From the NCBI GenBank assembly GCA_015056735.1, contig SVFT01000003.1, positions 62,001 to 126,000 on the forward strand: a stretch of 64,000 bases of DNA. Reading direction: 5' to 3'. Below the pieces are notes generated by a model, which saw only the letters and a list, made by a program, of their open reading frames with translations, did not search any database and was not told the origin of the DNA. This document shows positions 61,376-64,000 of the stretch, one piece after another. How positions within the stretch are numbered: position 1 is the stretch's first letter; each line of letters opens with the position of its first letter. A program made the position numbers and the translations under genes. This DNA is from Lachnospiraceae bacterium. GTDB taxonomy: Bacteria; Bacillota; Clostridia; Lachnospirales; Lachnospiraceae.

Positions 61376-63139
61376 CTATTTTATCACTATTGTCAGAACA
61401 TTAAGTCCAAATGTGTTCTGATATGAGAATTCATCTGCTATTTTTGATATCATGCGTATACCGATATTTTTGAACGGATCCTCATGATTGAAGATTCTAT
61501 TCATTTCAACAGGATTAAAAGCTTTGCAGTCATCTTTAATCCTGAGTAATATGCTGTTCTTCATTGAGACGACCCTCACATCCAAGCTGTGCTTTTTACG
61601 GTCGGCATGAAAACCGTAGTTAATGATATTGCCGGCCATCTCCTCCATGGCAAGCGCAGAAAAATAAGCTGTCTTCTCAGAGTATCCCTTGTCTGCAACA
61701 AATCTCTGTATTCTCTCGGAAGAGCCTATAACATCCTCCATGCCGGTTATATCGATACACAGCCTGTCATCATCTTTTACACCAAAGTCATCCTTAAATA
61801 ACAGCCACTCAGCTGTATTCTTTGGAATGCGTTTCCAATAAATAATGACATAGACGGGGTATACCATTGCGGTTAATACGCCTCCAACTGGATCCGACCA
61901 CCATATACCAAGAACGCCAATGGCCGATGACAGGATAACCGCTGGAATGACCGTCCCAAAGTAACCATCTATAACAGACGAGATATGAGCAGCCATGTTG
62001 TGTTTTGATGCTTGCAGATAGTTGGCCTGTATCTGAACCAAAAGTATCAGAGGAAGCGCAAGAGCGTATATCATATACTGTTGTTTGGTAAGGATATAAG
62101 CATCGGATGTTTTGTCCGGGAAGAATATGAGCGCCATTGTTCCGGAAAGCAGCATCATGATAAACATCACTGCGAACGTCAGCGCCATTACCTTCGTCAA
62201 CGCCAATTTTATCAGGTATTTAATAGAATCCCTGTCTTCCTCGCCGATAAAGACACTGGACAGTATTTTAATAACGGCACCGCATTCTACCCCCAACGCG
62301 ACAAAAAATCCGCCAAGCATTTCCATGGAAGACCGCGCGGAAAGAGCTGACTCTCCTCCATATTTCAGGATGATTCTGTTAAGAGTAAGGCTGTTTAAAG
62401 CCAAGTATAACTGCTGCAAAGCCGCAGGGCTTCCTATCTTAATCAGATCAAAAGTTTTCTTCCAAGGAATATTGCGGACACTAAACTTCAACTGTGCTTT
62501 AGTTGAAAAATAGTATGAAACAAGAATGAGAAAGAATATCCAATTACAGGCACTGGTTGCATATGCAAGCCCCAACACACCCATATCAAAAGTTGTAACA
62601 AATAAAAGATTGAGCGCTATGTTAAAAAAGATTGTTGCACCAACACTGATATAACTTCTCTTACTCTGGTTCTCAACCTGCAGAAAATAAGAAAGCTGCT
62701 CTGACAAAAACATGGGAATAAATCCGAGAGAATAGCCCCTTGCGTACTGCGCGACATTTTCTATTAAGGAATCATCCGCCCCGCAAAAAAGTGCAACCTG
62801 CTCGGGAAAGCAAAAACATATCAGCGTGGTTATAACGCCAAGCATAAGCGAAAGGGATATGCAAAGGGAAAAGACTTCGCCGGCTTTTTTGATGTCTCCG
62901 GTTCCGATATAATTTCCGCTCAAGACCGCTCCGCCGCCATGTATTACCGCACTGATAGCCGATACTATTGTTATTACGGCATAAAACAGGCCGATAACAC
63001 CCACTGTTCTGTCGTCGATGTAATGTCCGGCAACGGTACCGTCAATGATGGAATTAATGGATCCCATACCGCTAAGCATGATCTGGACCGCCAACAGTTT
63101 AAAAAAGAGTCTTTCGAGCACTTTATTATCAGAGGCCAT
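61376..63139 (-). CDS. MATE-type transporter fused to a GHKL ATPase domain
   Basis: A 587-aa protein. Residues about 1-440 are a polytopic MATE/MOP-superfamily exporter of about 12 helices (GMGSINSIIDGTVAGHYIDD; two homologous halves). Residues about 460-587 are a GHKL ATP-binding domain of the RsbW/anti-sigma serine-kinase type: N-box ALAMEEMAGNIINYG, G1 IKDDCKAFNP, G2 NIGIRMISKIADE. The start at 63139 (GGCGGG, 6 nt) is preferred to 63160. It is located inside an ABC sugar operon. Efflux coupled to ATP-domain signalling is inferred, not shown. Confidence 0.85.
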   Translation of the reverse strand: MASDNKVLERLFFKLLAVQIMLSGMGSINSIIDGTVAGHYIDDRTVGVIGLFYAVITIVSAISAVIHGGGAVLSGNYIGTGDIKKAGEVFSLCISLSLMLGVITTLICFCFPEQVALFCGADDSLIENVAQYARGYSLGFIPMFLSEQLSYFLQVENQSKRSYISVGATIFFNIALNLLFVTTFDMGVLGLAYATSACNWIFFLILVSYYFSTKAQLKFSVRNIPWKKTFDLIKIGSPAALQQLYLALNSLTLNRIILKYGGESALSARSSMEMLGGFFVALGVECGAVIKILSSVFIGEEDRDSIKYLIKLALTKVMALTFAVMFIMMLLSGTMALIFFPDKTSDAYILTKQQYMIYALALPLILLVQIQANYLQASKHNMAAHISSVIDGYFGTVIPAVILSSAIGVLGIWWSDPVGGVLTAMVYPVYVIIYWKRIPKNTAEWLLFKDDFGVKDDDRLCIDITGMEDVIGSSERIQRFVADKGYSEKTAYFSALAMEEMAGNIINYGFHADRKKHSLDVRVVSMKNSILLRIKDDCKAFNPVEMNRIFNHEDPFKNIGIRMISKIADEFSYQNTFGLNVLTIVIK

Positions 63140-63184
63140 GCTATACCCGCCTTTAAACATAATTTTGCGAATTATCAGTATCTT

Positions 63185-64000
63185 TTATTTTGAAGCTTTC
63201 CATACCCCATATTGGTTTATAACTTCGGCAAGAACTTTTTGATAGCCGGCAGCATCAAGCTCTGATCTGAATTTTTCCAGTGCGGCGTCCACTTCCGTTG
63301 CCGCACATCCCCCCTGTTCAAGAGCATAGCCGTATTGATCGAAAAGGCCGATACATGCTGTCCACTCAGCTTCTACAGGAGAAAAGTCAAATCTGAAACC
63401 ATTGGCAAGCGCTTCCACAGAATTATTATTGAACCTTTCATACAATTCTACTTTGTTTTCAGGTTCACCCGCTTCAAGAGGAATAGAAGCTATCGATCCC
63501 GATTCCCATGAACTATGATCATATAGCCCGCCTTTTTTCACAACAAACCCATCCTCAAGATCATAATCTGTCCCTTCTATACCGAAGGTGAACAATCCGG
63601 CAAGTATTGAATCGGTATACATAAGCCCCATGAAATCCACACAAGCCTTTGCCTGTTCATCGGTGCATGCTGAGGAGACAGCAAAGCATGAGCCTAATGT
63701 ACTTGAAGAATTGAGATAATTCTTTGTCATATGGATTATGCCGCAGTCCTGTCCATAGGTTGCAGAAGCCACGTCATTGTACGGCACATCCCACCATGCT
63801 GCAAAGCCCCAATCAGTTGTATTGATGGCATTTTCAGGTATGGTCTTTGTGGCTTCTTCGTCACTTATGTAACCCTTTTCGGCCCACCTGCTCATAAGCT
63901 TCAAAAACGCTTTGTATTCGGGAAGGGTGAGACAATCAACCACTTCATCGGTACTTCGATCAACAGCTATAAGCGTACTCCCCATGATAAATTCATAATC
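63185..64000 (-). CDS. Extracellular solute-binding protein, C-terminal part (DUF3502-type), cut by the window edge
   Basis: The frame is open to the window edge, with 271 residues visible ending QYGVWKASK. It carries periplasmic-binding features: helices with AFLKLMSRWAEKGYISDEEA, TTDWGFAAWWDVPYND, CVDFMGLMYTDSILAGLF, and a C-terminal ANGFRFDFSPVEAEWTACIGLFDQY segment that matches DUF3502, found in LplA/LipO-type binding proteins. It precedes the MATE-GHKL and LplB/LplC genes, so it is the probable receptor of that importer. Substrate unknown. Confidence 0.88.
   Translation of the reverse strand, partial: DYEFIMGSTLIAVDRSTDEVVDCLTLPEYKAFLKLMSRWAEKGYISDEEATKTIPENAINTTDWGFAAWWDVPYNDVASATYGQDCGIIHMTKNYLNSSSTLGSCFAVSSACTDEQAKACVDFMGLMYTDSILAGLFTFGIEGTDYDLEDGFVVKKGGLYDHSSWESGSIASIPLEAGEPENKVELYERFNNNSVEALANGFRFDFSPVEAEWTACIGLFDQYGYALEQGGCAATEVDAALEKFRSELDAAGYQKVLAEVINQYGVWKASK

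Overview
The window looks like the chromosome of a butyrate-forming anaerobe of the Clostridia, most probably Lachnospiraceae or a close relative. This is inferred from gene content: a thl-hbd-bcd-etfB-etfA butyrate block, feoAB with a Cys-rich FeoB-associated peptide, a glnA-ANTAR operon, DUF975 and YcxB-type membrane proteins, LplB/LplC sugar permeases and large dCache hybrid kinases. Shine-Dalgarno sites are strong, TTGACA/TATAAT promoters are clear, and base composition is close to even. Almost all genes lie on the minus strand. I see no rRNA, tRNA, CRISPR array, insertion sequence or prophage.

Layout. 0-4.8 kb: a HAD hydrolase, mtaD, ahcY, a Cof-type phosphatase and a membrane protein cut by the window edge; this run disposes of S-adenosylhomocysteine. 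4.9-10.2 kb: butyrate operon without crt. 10.4-14.1 kb: a sodium symporter, a cytidylate-kinase-like protein, a stand-alone glycyl-radical domain, thioredoxin and a Crp/Fnr regulator. 14.4-17.4 kb: iron-uptake operon feoA-feoB-(Fur-like winged helix)-(FeoB-associated peptide), behind a promoter with three TTAG/CTAA operators. 17.6-33.1 kb: a glutamine-centred block. glnA-ANTAR-glmS-purC-purB form one operon, followed by carAB; purA diverges from glnA; asnB-pyrG follow. 33.2-35.8 kb: a DtxR-type regulator (candidate for the feo operators), a DegT aminotransferase and an AlkD-like repair protein. 35.8-48.5 kb: a phosphorelay operon of two hybrid histidine kinases, one kinase paralogue lacking its phospho-acceptor histidine, a dual-receiver protein and a solute-binding lipoprotein, with a separate diguanylate cyclase upstream. 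48.6-50.4 kb: a KdpDE-like pair whose mRNA appears leaderless. 50.4-57.9 kb: tex-ycxB-tsaE-tsaB-rimI-rnz-unknown-tsaD-ispD. 58.3-59.5 kb: two membrane proteins. 59.5-64 kb: a more AT-rich ABC sugar-uptake operon carrying an internal MATE transporter fused to a GHKL ATPase domain.

Besides genes, several intergenic regions carry back-to-back inverted repeats. They share short linkers (a 13-mer and a 10-mer) and their arms show compensating base changes between loci, which points to a dispersed hairpin-forming element family. A related-looking 171-bp inverted repeat fills the probable 5' leader of tex. glnA and asnB each have a sharp promoter followed almost at once by an intrinsic terminator, which suggests premature-termination control of nitrogen genes.
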